From assembly GCF_001293735.1 (NCBI RefSeq), contig NZ_BCAH01000031.1, positions 1 through 46,942 of the forward strand: DNA of 46,942 nt, written 5' to 3'. Positions 5,871 through 14,231 of the stretch are shown here, in pieces. The notes under the pieces were generated by a model. That model saw only the letters and a list, made by a program, of their open reading frames with translations, was not told where the DNA came from and made no database searches. This DNA comes from Limosilactobacillus gorillae (GTDB lineage Bacteria; Bacillota; Bacilli; Lactobacillales; Lactobacillaceae). The position numbers and the translations under genes were made by a program. How positions within the stretch are numbered: the stretch's first letter is position 1; each line of letters opens with the position of its first letter.

Positions 5871-7319
5871 ATGATCGCGGAAAAGAACTGTTTGACGGTG
5901 GCCCAGCTCACTAGGTACGTTAAGCGAAAATTCGATGCGGACCCGTATCTAAACCGGAATGTTTACGTGGTAGGCCAGCTAACCGATTTTCGCTTACGTA
6001 AGACACACCAGTACTTTTCCTTAAAAGACGATCAGGCTGATGGGCAGTTTCAGTTGTCAGTAGTGATGTTTCAGCGGGCCTTTGCTAAGGTTAACTTTAC
6101 CCCGGAAAATGGAATGCGGGTGATCATAAAGGGCCGCTTATCGGTTTATGAAGGCCGGGGCAGCTATCAAATGTACGCCGAGGAGATGGAAGTGACGGGG
6201 ATTGGAACCCTTCAGGTGCGCTTCGAACAGCTTTATAAAAAGTTACGTCAAGAAGGTTTATTTGACCTGCCGAAAAAAACAGTACGCCCCTTCCCTAAGC
6301 AGGTGGCGGTGGTGACTTCCAATGATGCAGCCGTCAAGCACGATATCATTACCACCGTTCGTCGCCGTAACCCGTTGGTTCAGCTGATCTTTTATCCAAC
6401 TCGAGTTCAAGGAGATCAGGCTGCCAGTGAAATTGCACATCAGATTAATCGGGTTAGTGAAGCCAGAGCCTATGATGCTCTAATTGTCGCCCGGGGTGGG
6501 GGATCGTTAGAAGACCTCTGGCCTTTTAACGAAGAGGTTGTTGGAAGAGCGATTGCAAAGGCGACTCTACCAGTAATTTCATCGATTGGTCATGAAACGG
6601 ATACAACAATTGCTGACCTAGTGGCCGACGTTCGGACGGCAACTCCGACAGCGGCAGGAGAGGCAGTCACCGCCTGGCCACTAGCCGACGTCTTGGCCGA
6701 ACTTCAAAAGGATCAAGCGTTACTCTATACGGCCGAAAAAAACCGACTGCAAAATGTTCGCCAGCAGGTAACGGCACTGACGGAAAGCTACTTCTTCAAG
6801 CAACCCGAGCGCCTTTTCGCCCCCCGGATCCAACAAGTGGATGAACTAACTGACCGGCTAAAAAACCAGGCCCAACTAAGGGTGACCAATAAGCGCCAAG
6901 TGGCTCAAGAATTGCAAACGTTCCTGGAGCGAAACTCGCCTCGGGCACGACTGGCGAAGCAGCAAGCCCAGTTAGCAAGTATCCAGCGGGCACTTCAAGT
7001 TCAAATGCAGGTCCGATTAAATCACGAACGGGAACGTCTGATTCGATTAAAAGAGAGGCGCGGAGCATTAACCAAACTCTTAACCCAGGTGCAAAGTGGT
7101 ATTATTCACGATCGAAGCCAGCAGGTAGACACGCTGATTAAACAACTCGATACATTGAGCCCGCTTAAGGTTATGGCCCGGGGCTTTGCTCTGGTCACTA
7201 AGGATGAGAAAGTTGTGTCATCAACTAAGCAGCTACAAGTTGGTGACCAGGCCACAATCAGATTTGAAGACGGGGCTGTGAACGTAACGGTTAAAGAAAT
7301 TGAAAAGGGGAATAAATAA
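5871..7319 (+). CDS. xseA: exodeoxyribonuclease VII large subunit
   Basis: The 482-aa catalytic subunit of the exonuclease that degrades single-stranded DNA in both directions. An N-terminal OB fold (about 1-105, VGQLTDFRLRKTHQYFSLKD) is followed by the Exonuc_VII_L domain with AVVTSNDAAVKHDI, VARGGGSLEDLWPFNEE and SSIGHETDTTIADLVAD. A long coiled-coil arm (about 275-420) binds XseB subunits. The C-terminus has SPLKVMARGFALVTK. It is somewhat longer than common relatives, mainly in the arm. The stop overlaps the xseB start (TAATG). Confidence 0.96.
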   Translation: MIAEKNCLTVAQLTRYVKRKFDADPYLNRNVYVVGQLTDFRLRKTHQYFSLKDDQADGQFQLSVVMFQRAFAKVNFTPENGMRVIIKGRLSVYEGRGSYQMYAEEMEVTGIGTLQVRFEQLYKKLRQEGLFDLPKKTVRPFPKQVAVVTSNDAAVKHDIITTVRRRNPLVQLIFYPTRVQGDQAASEIAHQINRVSEARAYDALIVARGGGSLEDLWPFNEEVVGRAIAKATLPVISSIGHETDTTIADLVADVRTATPTAAGEAVTAWPLADVLAELQKDQALLYTAEKNRLQNVRQQVTALTESYFFKQPERLFAPRIQQVDELTDRLKNQAQLRVTNKRQVAQELQTFLERNSPRARLAKQQAQLASIQRALQVQMQVRLNHERERLIRLKERRGALTKLLTQVQSGIIHDRSQQVDTLIKQLDTLSPLKVMARGFALVTKDEKVVSSTKQLQVGDQATIRFEDGAVNVTVKEIEKGNK

Positions 7320-7612
7320 TGGCAAATCAATCAGCAAGTTTTGAAGAGCAACTGGGACACCTCCAAGAAATTGTTACTAAGCTCCAACAGGGGAACGTAT
7401 CGCTAAGTGATTCAATTGACCTGTTTAAAGAGGGGATGACCATATCTAACGGTTTAAAGAAGCAACTCAACGACGCTGAAGCCACCCTAGCCAAGATGAT
7501 GGACGAAAACGACAAGCTTCATCCAGCCGAAGAAAAGGGTGAAGACGTGTCTAATAATGGGGTTAACAATCAGGGGTTTCAATCGCAGTTTTTAAATGAG
7601 GATCATTTTTAA
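7319..7612 (+). CDS. xseB: exodeoxyribonuclease VII small subunit
   Basis: A 97-aa subunit with the family helix FEEQLGHLQEIVTKLQQGNVSLSDSIDLFKEGM. The conserved part ends near residue 62, and the C-terminal third is polar and probably disordered (VSNNGVNNQGFQ). It overlaps xseA by one base and ispA by one base, consistent with coupled synthesis of many small subunits per XseA. Confidence 0.93.
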   Translation: MANQSASFEEQLGHLQEIVTKLQQGNVSLSDSIDLFKEGMTISNGLKKQLNDAEATLAKMMDENDKLHPAEEKGEDVSNNGVNNQGFQSQFLNEDHF

Positions 7613-8487
7613 TGGCAAAACAACTAACCGCTCTAGTGAGCCAAGTTGATGCTTACCTGGCCGCTAATTTAGCCGATAATTGCGATCAAGCAATTTTAAA
7701 GGAGTCAATGGGATACTCGCTTTTGGCGGGAGGAAAGCGTCTGCGACCTACCCTAACAATGGCGGTAGCTAAGATGCTGGGAACCATAGTTGATGATAAC
7801 GTAACCAGGGCCGCTTGTGCGTTAGAACTAATTCACACTTACTCCTTAATTCATGACGACCTACCGGCGATGGATAACGATGATCTGCGGCGGGGTAAAC
7901 CGACTAACCATCGGGTCTTCGGGGCGGGGATGGCAACCTTAGCCGGTGACGGTTTGTTGACCTTGGCCTTTCAATGGGTAAGCGAAAATGATCTTGCCCC
8001 AGCAGTCCGGTTACGACTAGTCCAGGAGTTGTCGCGGGCAGCAGGGCCAGCTGGGATGGTAGCCGGACAGGCAACAGATGTTTCGGCCACTGGTCAAAAA
8101 CTCTCACTGACTGAGTTGAAGAAGCTTCATCGTCAAAAGACGGGCGCCCTTTTGCGCTATGCGGTCTTAGCGGGAGGGATCATCGCAAATCAACCACAAG
8201 AAGTTTTGGACGCCCTGATCGGCTTTGGTGAGAGTTACGGGTTAGCCTTTCAGATCTATGATGATATCTTAGACGTGACCGCTACGACGGCCCAAATGGG
8301 TAAGAAAACTCACAAGGATCAAGATAAGGCCAAAAATACCTACCCGGGACTCTTAGGGCTTGATCAAGCCAAGCAAGAGTTAGTCACCGCCCTGCAAACG
8401 GCTGGGGATTATCAGGCACAAATCAAGGAAGCTGCCGGGTGTGATGTTTCAATTTTGGATGAATTTTTAGCGTACTTTAAAATCTAG
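7612..8487 (+). CDS. ispA: farnesyl (geranyl) diphosphate synthase
   Basis: A 291-aa trans-prenyltransferase that condenses IPP with allylic diphosphates for undecaprenyl and quinone precursors. The first aspartate-rich motif is DDLPAMDNDD followed by RRGKPTNH, and the second is YDDILDVT. GGKRLRP near residue 38-44 binds IPP. Small residues before the first motif fit a short-chain (C15) product. There is no dxs beside it, consistent with lactobacilli using the mevalonate pathway (inference). TAATG couples it to xseB. Confidence 0.95.
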   Translation: MAKQLTALVSQVDAYLAANLADNCDQAILKESMGYSLLAGGKRLRPTLTMAVAKMLGTIVDDNVTRAACALELIHTYSLIHDDLPAMDNDDLRRGKPTNHRVFGAGMATLAGDGLLTLAFQWVSENDLAPAVRLRLVQELSRAAGPAGMVAGQATDVSATGQKLSLTELKKLHRQKTGALLRYAVLAGGIIANQPQEVLDALIGFGESYGLAFQIYDDILDVTATTAQMGKKTHKDQDKAKNTYPGLLGLDQAKQELVTALQTAGDYQAQIKEAAGCDVSILDEFLAYFKI

Positions 8488-8496
8488 GGGTAAAAT

Positions 8497-9312
8497 ATGG
8501 AAAAAGAACGGGTGGACATTCTCTTAGTAAAGCAGGGACTGTTTGATTCGCGTGAACAAGCTAAACGATCAATAATGGCTGGCGAAATTCTAGGGCAAAA
8601 CAACGAACGCCTTGATAAGCCGGGCCAAAAGATTCCCGTCACCACCACACTGCACATGAAAGGCAAGAAAATGCCCTATGTCTCACGTGGGGGACTGAAG
8701 TTGGCCAAGGCACTGAAGGTTTTTGATATCTCCGTTTCTGATAAAGTTGTCTTAGATATTGGGAGCTCGACGGGGGGATTTACTGACGTAATGCTTCAAA
8801 ATAAGGCTAAGCGTTCTTACGCCTTAGATGTTGGGACTAACCAGCTCGTTTGGCAGTTACGTGATGATCCCCGGGTGGTGGTAATGGAACAAACAAACTT
8901 CCGTTACTCCAAGCGGGAAGACTTTACAGCAGGCCAACCCGAATTTGCTTCCATTGACGTTTCCTTCATCTCTTTATCAATGATTCTCCCTCCGCTGGCT
9001 AATATTCTGGTGCCGGGTGGGGAAGTGGTAGCCCTGATTAAACCCCAGTTTGAAGCGGGTAAAGAGCATGTTGGAAAGCATGGAATTATTCGCGAACGTA
9101 AGGTTCACGAAGAGGTTTTGACGCGGGTGTTATCCTTTATGGTCGAAGATGGCTTTGACGTTTTGGGATTGGACTTCTCCCCGATTAAGGGAGGCCAGGG
9201 GAACGTTGAGTTCTTGGCTCACTTAAGGCTGGCTAAGGGTAATGCCCAAATTAATCCCCAAATTGACATTAACCGCGTTATTGACGCTGCCTACGCGGAA
9301 CTAAATAGCTAA
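8497..9312 (+). CDS. TlyA-family 2'-O-methyltransferase (YqxC)
   Basis: A 271-aa protein with an N-terminal S4 RNA-binding domain (about 4-60, RVDILLVKQGLFDSREQAKR) and a Rossmann FtsJ-like methyltransferase domain. The SAM-binding motif VLDIGSSTGGFTDVML is near residue 85. SYALDVGTNQL and SIDVSFISLSMILPP follow, then LIKPQFEAG. TlyA of mycobacteria methylates 16S and 23S rRNA, and the old name hemolysin is misleading. The rRNA target in this organism is not known. It is nine bases after ispA and is followed by argR. Confidence 0.92.
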   Translation: MEKERVDILLVKQGLFDSREQAKRSIMAGEILGQNNERLDKPGQKIPVTTTLHMKGKKMPYVSRGGLKLAKALKVFDISVSDKVVLDIGSSTGGFTDVMLQNKAKRSYALDVGTNQLVWQLRDDPRVVVMEQTNFRYSKREDFTAGQPEFASIDVSFISLSMILPPLANILVPGGEVVALIKPQFEAGKEHVGKHGIIRERKVHEEVLTRVLSFMVEDGFDVLGLDFSPIKGGQGNVEFLAHLRLAKGNAQINPQIDINRVIDAAYAELNS

Positions 9313-9325
9313 GGAGGAAAACGTA

Positions 9326-9775
9326 ATGAAAAAGGCTGGTCGTCAACGGCAAATTCAACAAATCATTGAGGAAAATGATGTTGAGCGTCAGGATGATCTC
9401 GTCAACTTGTTAGCACAGGCGGGAATTCAGGTTACGCAGGCAACAATTTCACGCGACATCAAGGAAATGAAATTAATTAAGGTACCGTCAACCCATGGCG
9501 GGTACCACTACAGCTTACCCAATCACCATCAAGAGGATAGAGAAGTCCAGTTGGAGGCAACCATTAAGAGCAACCTGGTTGAACTAAAGCGAAGTGACCG
9601 GATGGTGGGACTGATGATGCAACCAGGCCACGGACCGTTGATGGCTCTTCTGGTGAACTCACTTAAGTTTCCAGAAGTCTTCATGGCAATTGGCGATGAT
9701 GCGAGCGTCCTGGTGGTTTGCCAATCAACGGAAGCGGCCAAGAAGTTTGAGATGCGAATTGAGGAGATGCGTTAA
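9326..9775 (+). CDS. argR: arginine repressor ArgR/AhrC
   Basis: A 149-aa regulator. The N-terminal winged helix carries TQATISRDIKEMKLIKVP, the DNA recognition helix of the family. The C-terminal oligomerisation domain includes GHGPLMALLVNS and IGDDASVLVVC, where the GDD forms the arginine contact. It would act as an arginine-dependent hexamer on ARG boxes elsewhere. A strong AAGGAGG precedes the start. The place between tlyA and recN is the classical one in Firmicutes. Lactobacilli often carry a second ArgR, so this copy's share of control is unknown. Confidence 0.94.
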   Translation: MKKAGRQRQIQQIIEENDVERQDDLVNLLAQAGIQVTQATISRDIKEMKLIKVPSTHGGYHYSLPNHHQEDREVQLEATIKSNLVELKRSDRMVGLMMQPGHGPLMALLVNSLKFPEVFMAIGDDASVLVVCQSTEAAKKFEMRIEEMR

Positions 9776-9793
9776 TAGAATGGGGGGCTGCGT

Positions 9794-11473
9794 GTGTTAC
9801 AAGAGCTTACAATTGATAACTTAGCGATTATCGATCACTTGAACCTGGCCTTTGATGATCACATGACGGTCTTAACCGGTGAAACCGGGGCCGGAAAGTC
9901 GATTATCATTGATGCCGTCAGCTTGCTAGCGGGGGGCCGAGGGTCTCAGGAATTTATTCGTAAGGGCGCTGAAAAATTATCCCTGCAGGGGCAGTTTGAA
10001 CTCCCAAAGGTACCAGGTTACCAGGAACTCTTGGATGACCTGGGGATTTCACATGATGATGGGGTCCTGATTATTTCACGCGAGATTCACCGAAACGGAC
10101 GTAACACCATTCGAGTTAACGGGAGCCTAGTCAACGCAACAATACTTAAACAATTGGGTGCCGGCCTGGTTGATATTCAGGGTCAAAACGAGCACCAGTT
10201 ACTGCTCCGGCCCGAATCCCACCTAGGTATGCTAGATCAGTACGCAAGTGCCAAGGTACGTCCCCTGCTTGCCGGTTATAAAGAGGTCTATCAGGAGTAC
10301 CGGCGTCTGGAGGCGGCGGTCAATAAGAAGAAGGAAAATGAGCAGCAGTGGGCCCAGCGCTTGGATATGCTGCGCTACCAGGTTAAAGAGATCGGTGAGG
10401 CCAACCTGCAAGCTGGTGAAGAAGACGAGATGATCGCGGAAAAGGAACGCCTGGAGCACTTCCAACAAATTGCTACCACCCTTCAGCAGGTGGTGGGCAT
10501 TTTGAATGATAATGAGGGCACCCCTGTTTTAGATCAGGTAGCCACGATCATGAACGCAACTGAAGAAATCGCCCCCTTTGATGCCGACTATTCGGACTTG
10601 GCTAAGTCACTGTCTGATGCTTACTATTCCTTACAAGACGTTGCAAACCAAGCGGGTCACCAGCTAGATAGCCTGGAGTTCGATGAGAATCGCTTGGCGG
10701 CCATCAACGCTCGTCTAACGGTGATCGCCGATCTGGAGCATAAGTATGGCGAGAGCCTAACCGACGTTTTGGACTACTATGAGCAGATTAAAGCAGAGCT
10801 TAGTGAGATGGAAGCGACTGCAGACTCGGATTCTGACCTTGAAGAACGGCTGAACCAAGTTAAAGAAGAGCTTTTGAAAAGGGGCAGCGCCCTTAGCAAG
10901 GTTCGGCAAGAGGCGGCTAAGGAGTTAGCCCAAAAAGTTCACGTTCAGCTTAAGGAACTGTACATGGAAAAGGCGGTTTTTGAGGTTAACTTCTTGAAGA
11001 CCAACGCTCCGGCCTTTTCACCGACCGGAATTGATCAAGCTGAATTCTACATTCAAACTAACCCTGGAGAAGCGATGGGTCCACTGGCCCGTATTGCTTC
11101 GGGTGGGGAACTGTCACGAGTCATGTTGGCCTTAAAGACCATCTTTGCCCAGGGCGAGGGCGTCACCAGCATCATCTTTGATGAGGTTGATACTGGGGTT
11201 TCCGGCCGGGTAGCCCAGGCGATCGCTGATAAAATCCGTCTGATTGCTCAGGGATCACAGGTCCTTTGCATTACCCACTTACCTCAGGTTGCTGCCGTGG
11301 CTCAGCACCACTTGCTGATCAAAAAGCAGGTTCAAAACCAGCGGACAACCACCAGTGTTTCACAACTGAATGAAGACCAGCGAGTTGAAGAATTGGCCCG
11401 GATGTTAGCCGGTGAAACAATTACTAAGCTTGCACGCGAACACGCCTCGGAATTATTAGCAATGGCAAAATAA
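9794..11473 (+). CDS. recN: DNA repair protein RecN
   Basis: A 559-aa SMC-like ATPase acting early at double-strand breaks. The Walker A GETGAGKSIIIDAV is near residues 29-42, the ABC signature ASGGELSRVMLAL is near 435, and Walker B IIFDEVDTGVSG follows. The central part forms the coiled coil. Start is the GTG at 9794 with GGGGGG 8 bases before. A terminator with U-tracts for both strands follows directly. Confidence 0.96.
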   Translation: MLQELTIDNLAIIDHLNLAFDDHMTVLTGETGAGKSIIIDAVSLLAGGRGSQEFIRKGAEKLSLQGQFELPKVPGYQELLDDLGISHDDGVLIISREIHRNGRNTIRVNGSLVNATILKQLGAGLVDIQGQNEHQLLLRPESHLGMLDQYASAKVRPLLAGYKEVYQEYRRLEAAVNKKKENEQQWAQRLDMLRYQVKEIGEANLQAGEEDEMIAEKERLEHFQQIATTLQQVVGILNDNEGTPVLDQVATIMNATEEIAPFDADYSDLAKSLSDAYYSLQDVANQAGHQLDSLEFDENRLAAINARLTVIADLEHKYGESLTDVLDYYEQIKAELSEMEATADSDSDLEERLNQVKEELLKRGSALSKVRQEAAKELAQKVHVQLKELYMEKAVFEVNFLKTNAPAFSPTGIDQAEFYIQTNPGEAMGPLARIASGGELSRVMLALKTIFAQGEGVTSIIFDEVDTGVSGRVAQAIADKIRLIAQGSQVLCITHLPQVAAVAQHHLLIKKQVQNQRTTTSVSQLNEDQRVEELARMLAGETITKLAREHASELLAMAK

Positions 11474-11476
11474 AAA

Positions 11477-11525
11477 AAGCAAAAAACGACCCTGGACCTT
11501 TGGAGAGGCCTAGGGTCGTTTGCTT
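11477..11525. terminator. bidirectional terminator between recN and the YolD-like gene
   Basis: AAACGACCCT (11484-11493) pairs with AGGGTCGTTT (11512-11521), extended by AAGCAAA/TTTGCTT. A-rich and T-rich flanks allow termination of recN on plus and of the convergent gene on minus. Confidence 0.85.
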
Positions 11526-11533
11526 AATTATGG

Positions 11534-11851
11534 TTAGCCGGCAATGTAGCGGAGTTGGGCAAGCTTAAAGAAATAGGAGAGATTGCCAGTTTGGATAACG
11601 TATTGACCGGCGTGGAGCTGAGACAAGGGACCCCGGACATTGATAATCTGACCATCGGTGTGAACAGGCATTAGCTGAACAAAGACCTCACGTCGTTCTT
11701 TAATGGCGCGGTTAAGGAATTGGCGTCGCTGAAAAAGCGGCTGGATGGGAAGAATTCGTGGAACCATCGTTTGATTATTGCTTGGTGTATCAAATAAGGA
11801 GAACCAAAGAGCGGTCCCCCGGTTAATTAAAGAATGTTTTGGAATTTTCAT
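11534..11851 (-). CDS. YolD-like protein under predicted LexA control
   Basis: A 105-aa protein. Its layout resembles YolD-family proteins: an N-terminal RGTALWFSLFDTP corresponding to the family's DRG..KW block, then a helix (RRQFLNRAIKERREV), then beta strands with TDGQI-xxx-RGPLSQL and a final LAQLRYIAG. YolD proteins often accompany UmuC/DinB-type polymerases in SOS operons of Bacillus and relatives, but no polymerase is adjacent here. The start is the ATG at 11849-11851 with GGGGAGG seven to eight bases upstream; a longer frame to 11929 would cross the promoter. Two LexA-type boxes flank the promoter. The family call rests on motif layout only. Confidence 0.6.
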   Translation of the reverse strand: MKIPKHSLINRGTALWFSLFDTPSNNQTMVPRILPIQPLFQRRQFLNRAIKERREVFVQLMPVHTDGQIINVRGPLSQLHAGQYVIQTGNLSYFFKLAQLRYIAG

Positions 11852-11863
11852 ATTGGTCCTCCC

Positions 11864-11913
11864 CGAACGTTTGTTTGTGACTATATTATACGAACGGATG
11901 TTCAGAAAAGCAA
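11864..11913 (-). promoter_or_regulatory. promoter of the YolD-like gene with two LexA/DinR-type boxes
   Basis: On the minus strand TTGCTT (11908-11913), 17 bases, and TATAAT (11885-11890) make a strong promoter. CGAAC-GGAT-GTTC (11891-11903) fills the spacer next to the -10, and CGAAC-GTTT-GTTTG (11864-11877) covers the predicted start point. Both match the Gram-positive SOS pattern CGAAC-N4-GTTYG closely; the first has A instead of G at the last base. Confidence 0.75.
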
Positions 11914-11994
11914 GGAAAAATCCGATCATTTATCCGTAATTTATTAAATGATTGTGAGAATTCATTAGTCTTCGCCCGGCAGAGTAAGAAACTG

Positions 11995-12003
11995 TGGTAT
12001 CAT
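11995..12003 (+). promoter_or_regulatory. extended -10 promoter of gmk
   Basis: TGG directly before TATCAT (11998-12003) is an extended -10. No good -35 was found. The start point would be near 12010, about 35 bases before the gmk ATG. AGGGG before the start serves as ribosome binding site. Confidence 0.5.
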
Positions 12004-12044
12004 ATATCCAATACTTTTAAAAATGGTTAGGGGTAAGAACAGAA

Positions 12045-12665
12045 ATGACAAAGCGAGGAATGTTGATTGTCCTTTCGGGACCATCTGGTGTTGGTAAGGG
12101 AACGGTTCGGAAGGCAATCTTTGACCAACCAGGAAACGACTTTCAGTATTCAATTTCGATGACGACGCGTAAGCCACGACCGGGTGAAGTTGATGGTAAG
12201 GACTACTTCTTTGTTTCTAAAGAGGAGTTTGAACAAAAGATCCAAGCTGGTGAAATGCTTGAGTACGCCAAGTATGTTGACAACTATTACGGTACACCAT
12301 TAAAATGGATTAACGATACCCTGGATTCCGGTAAGGATGTCTTCTTGGAAATTGAAGTTAACGGGGCAATGCAGGTTCGCTCCAAGAGCCCGAACGGCGT
12401 CTTCATTTTCTTGACCCCACCTGACCTGATGGAATTGAAGCAACGTTTGATTCATCGGGGAACCGACAGCATGGAAGTAATCAACAAGCGGATCCAAAAG
12501 GCCTTTGGTGAGATCGAAATGATGCAAAATTACGACTATGCCGTAGTAAACGATGAAGTTCCAAATGCCGTTGAAAAGGTAAAGGAAATCATTCGAAGCG
12601 AACGATTACGAGTACGACGGGTAATGCCGGATTACTTAGAAATGTTAGGAGAATCGATGAAATGA
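12045..12665 (+). CDS. gmk: guanylate kinase
   Basis: A 206-aa enzyme phosphorylating GMP to GDP with ATP. The P-loop is [15 protein letters not shown] near residues 11-25, and the GMP-binding region includes [19 protein letters not shown] and [28 protein letters not shown] and [11 protein letters not shown]-type tail complete the fold. The gene order gmk-rpoZ-coaBC-priA is classical for Firmicutes. The stop overlaps the rpoZ start as ATGA. Confidence 0.96.
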   Translation: MTKRGMLIVLSGPSGVGKGTVRKAIFDQPGNDFQYSISMTTRKPRPGEVDGKDYFFVSKEEFEQKIQAGEMLEYAKYVDNYYGTPLKWINDTLDSGKDVFLEIEVNGAMQVRSKSPNGVFIFLTPPDLMELKQRLIHRGTDSMEVINKRIQKAFGEIEMMQNYDYAVVNDEVPNAVEKVKEIIRSERLRVRRVMPDYLEMLGESMK

Positions 12666-12940
12666 TTTTATTTCCATCCGTTGATAAACTTTTAGAACGG
12701 GTTGACTCCCGTTATTCATTAATCATGTTAGCAAGCAAGCGCGCCCACGAAATCGATAAATACCGTATTGATAAATGGCGTGCTGACCACCCAGACAAGG
12801 CGGGGGAAACCGTTAGTTTAGAAGGGGATAAGCCACTTTTGTTGGACCACTACGACTCTGACAAGTCTGTTGGGATGGCCCTTGAAGAAATCGAAGCTGG
12901 TCTGGTGACGATCGACGCCACTAGCCAGGAAAACATATAA
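12662..12940 (+). CDS. rpoZ: RNA polymerase omega subunit
   Basis: A 92-aa omega subunit, which helps assemble the beta-prime subunit of RNA polymerase. The family core [20 protein letters not shown] is at about residues 17-35, followed by a variable acidic linker and the helix [15 protein letters not shown]. The ATGA overlap with gmk indicates translational coupling. A terminator-like hairpin follows. Confidence 0.94.
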   Translation: MILFPSVDKLLERVDSRYSLIMLASKRAHEIDKYRIDKWRADHPDKAGETVSLEGDKPLLLDHYDSDKSVGMALEEIEAGLVTIDATSQENI

Positions 12941-12963
12941 AATAACCACCGGGAGAACCGGGA

Positions 12964-12998
12964 AAGTGGCCAGGGGAATCCCAGGTCGCTTTTTATTT
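12964..12998 (+). terminator. terminator after rpoZ
   Basis: AAGTGGCC (12964-12971) pairs with GGTCGCTT (12984-12991) using two G-U pairs, with GGG/CCC inside after one mismatch, followed by TTTTTATTTTA. It may act as a partial terminator before coaBC. Confidence 0.65.
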
Positions 12999-13013
12999 TA
13001 AGGAGGAAACAAG

Positions 13014-14216
13014 ATGGCGCGAATTGCAGTGTACGTAACGGGAAGTATTGCCGCTTATAAGGCGGTTAGCGTGGTACGGGATTTGCAACGGGCAGGACAT
13101 GAAGTACGGGTGGCTCAGACCAAGGCCGCCCAGCAATTTGTTGGCCCAGCCACTTGGGGCTCCTTAACCCACCACCCCGTCGTCGATGACTTATGGGCGA
13201 TGAGTGCAGAGGGACAGGTTCCCCACGTTCACTTGGCTGACTGGTCAGATTTAGCCCTGGTGGTCCCAGCAAGTGCAGATGTACTTGCAAAGATGGCCAG
13301 TGGCTTGGCTGACGATGCAGTCACTAGTGCTCTTTTAGCAACTCAGGCACGCCGCCTGGTGGTTCCGGCCATGAATTCGCACATGTGGGCCAATCCGGCC
13401 ACTCAACGAAACGTTGCCCAGCTGAAAAAAGATGGGGTTCACTTTCTAGAACCAACCGACGGGATGCTTGCGGAAGGCTACGCTGGTAAGGGACGGATGC
13501 CCGAACCGGCTACCATTTCTAAATGGGTCGATTCCTTTTTAAACAAGAGTAACGCCCTTACCAAAAAACGGGTGGTTGTTACCGCTGGTGGGACCCGGGA
13601 GCCCCTTGATCCAGTCCGTTTCATTGGCAACCGATCATCTGGGAAGATGGGAATCGCAATTGCTAAAGCGGCCGCTTTAAGGGGCGCCGATGTTAACTTA
13701 ATTGTGGGTCAAGTGAGTGTCGAAGTGCCTCACCATCCCAATATTCGGGTTCAACGAGTTGAGACAACGGAAGAGCTATTTGAAAAAGTTGATCTAGCCT
13801 TTGAGAAGGCGGATGCACTAGTGATGGCCGCAGCAGTAGCCGATTTTCGCCTGGCCAAGCCAAACGAACAGAAAATTAAGAAGGATCAAAACGGCAATTT
13901 AACGTTGCAATTGGTTAAAACCACTGACATCTTAAAGGTGATGGGCCAAAAGAAGGGTAAGCGACTGGTGGTGGGATTTGCCGCTGAGACGGAGCACCTA
14001 CTTGAAAACGGGACCGCGGAGCTAGCTAGAAAAAACGCCGACTTGATTGTGGCTAACGACATCACTAAGGCCGGGAGTGGCTTTGGCAAAGATACCAATC
14101 AGGTAACGATTATCTCACGTGATCAAGATCCCGTTGAATGGCCTCAGATGAGTAAGCGAGCGGTTGCTGAGCACCTAATTGACTTAATCGGACAGCGTTT
14201 AACGGAGAGAAAATAG
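13014..14216 (+). CDS. coaBC: bifunctional phosphopantothenoylcysteine decarboxylase/synthase CoaBC
   Basis: A 400-aa enzyme making 4'-phosphopantetheine for CoA. The N-terminal flavoprotein (about 1-175) has VTGSIAAYKAVSVVRDL, the catalytic His in VPHVHLADW-type loop, and PAMNSHMWANPATQRN. The C-terminal CoaB domain has VVVTAGGTREPLDPVRFIGN with SSGKMG, then VMAAAVADFRL and LIVANDI. The order of domains is the usual one. A GGAGG precedes the ATG at 13014. priA follows after 15 bases. Confidence 0.95.
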   Translation: MARIAVYVTGSIAAYKAVSVVRDLQRAGHEVRVAQTKAAQQFVGPATWGSLTHHPVVDDLWAMSAEGQVPHVHLADWSDLALVVPASADVLAKMASGLADDAVTSALLATQARRLVVPAMNSHMWANPATQRNVAQLKKDGVHFLEPTDGMLAEGYAGKGRMPEPATISKWVDSFLNKSNALTKKRVVVTAGGTREPLDPVRFIGNRSSGKMGIAIAKAAALRGADVNLIVGQVSVEVPHHPNIRVQRVETTEELFEKVDLAFEKADALVMAAAVADFRLAKPNEQKIKKDQNGNLTLQLVKTTDILKVMGQKKGKRLVVGFAAETEHLLENGTAELARKNADLIVANDITKAGSGFGKDTNQVTIISRDQDPVEWPQMSKRAVAEHLIDLIGQRLTERK

Positions 14217-14231
14217 GACGGGTGAAATTAA

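Noticed and set aside
11852-11929. Longer N-terminus for the YolD-like gene
   Set aside because: The extension would run through the predicted promoter and both LexA-type boxes, while the ATG at 11851 has a good ribosome binding site.
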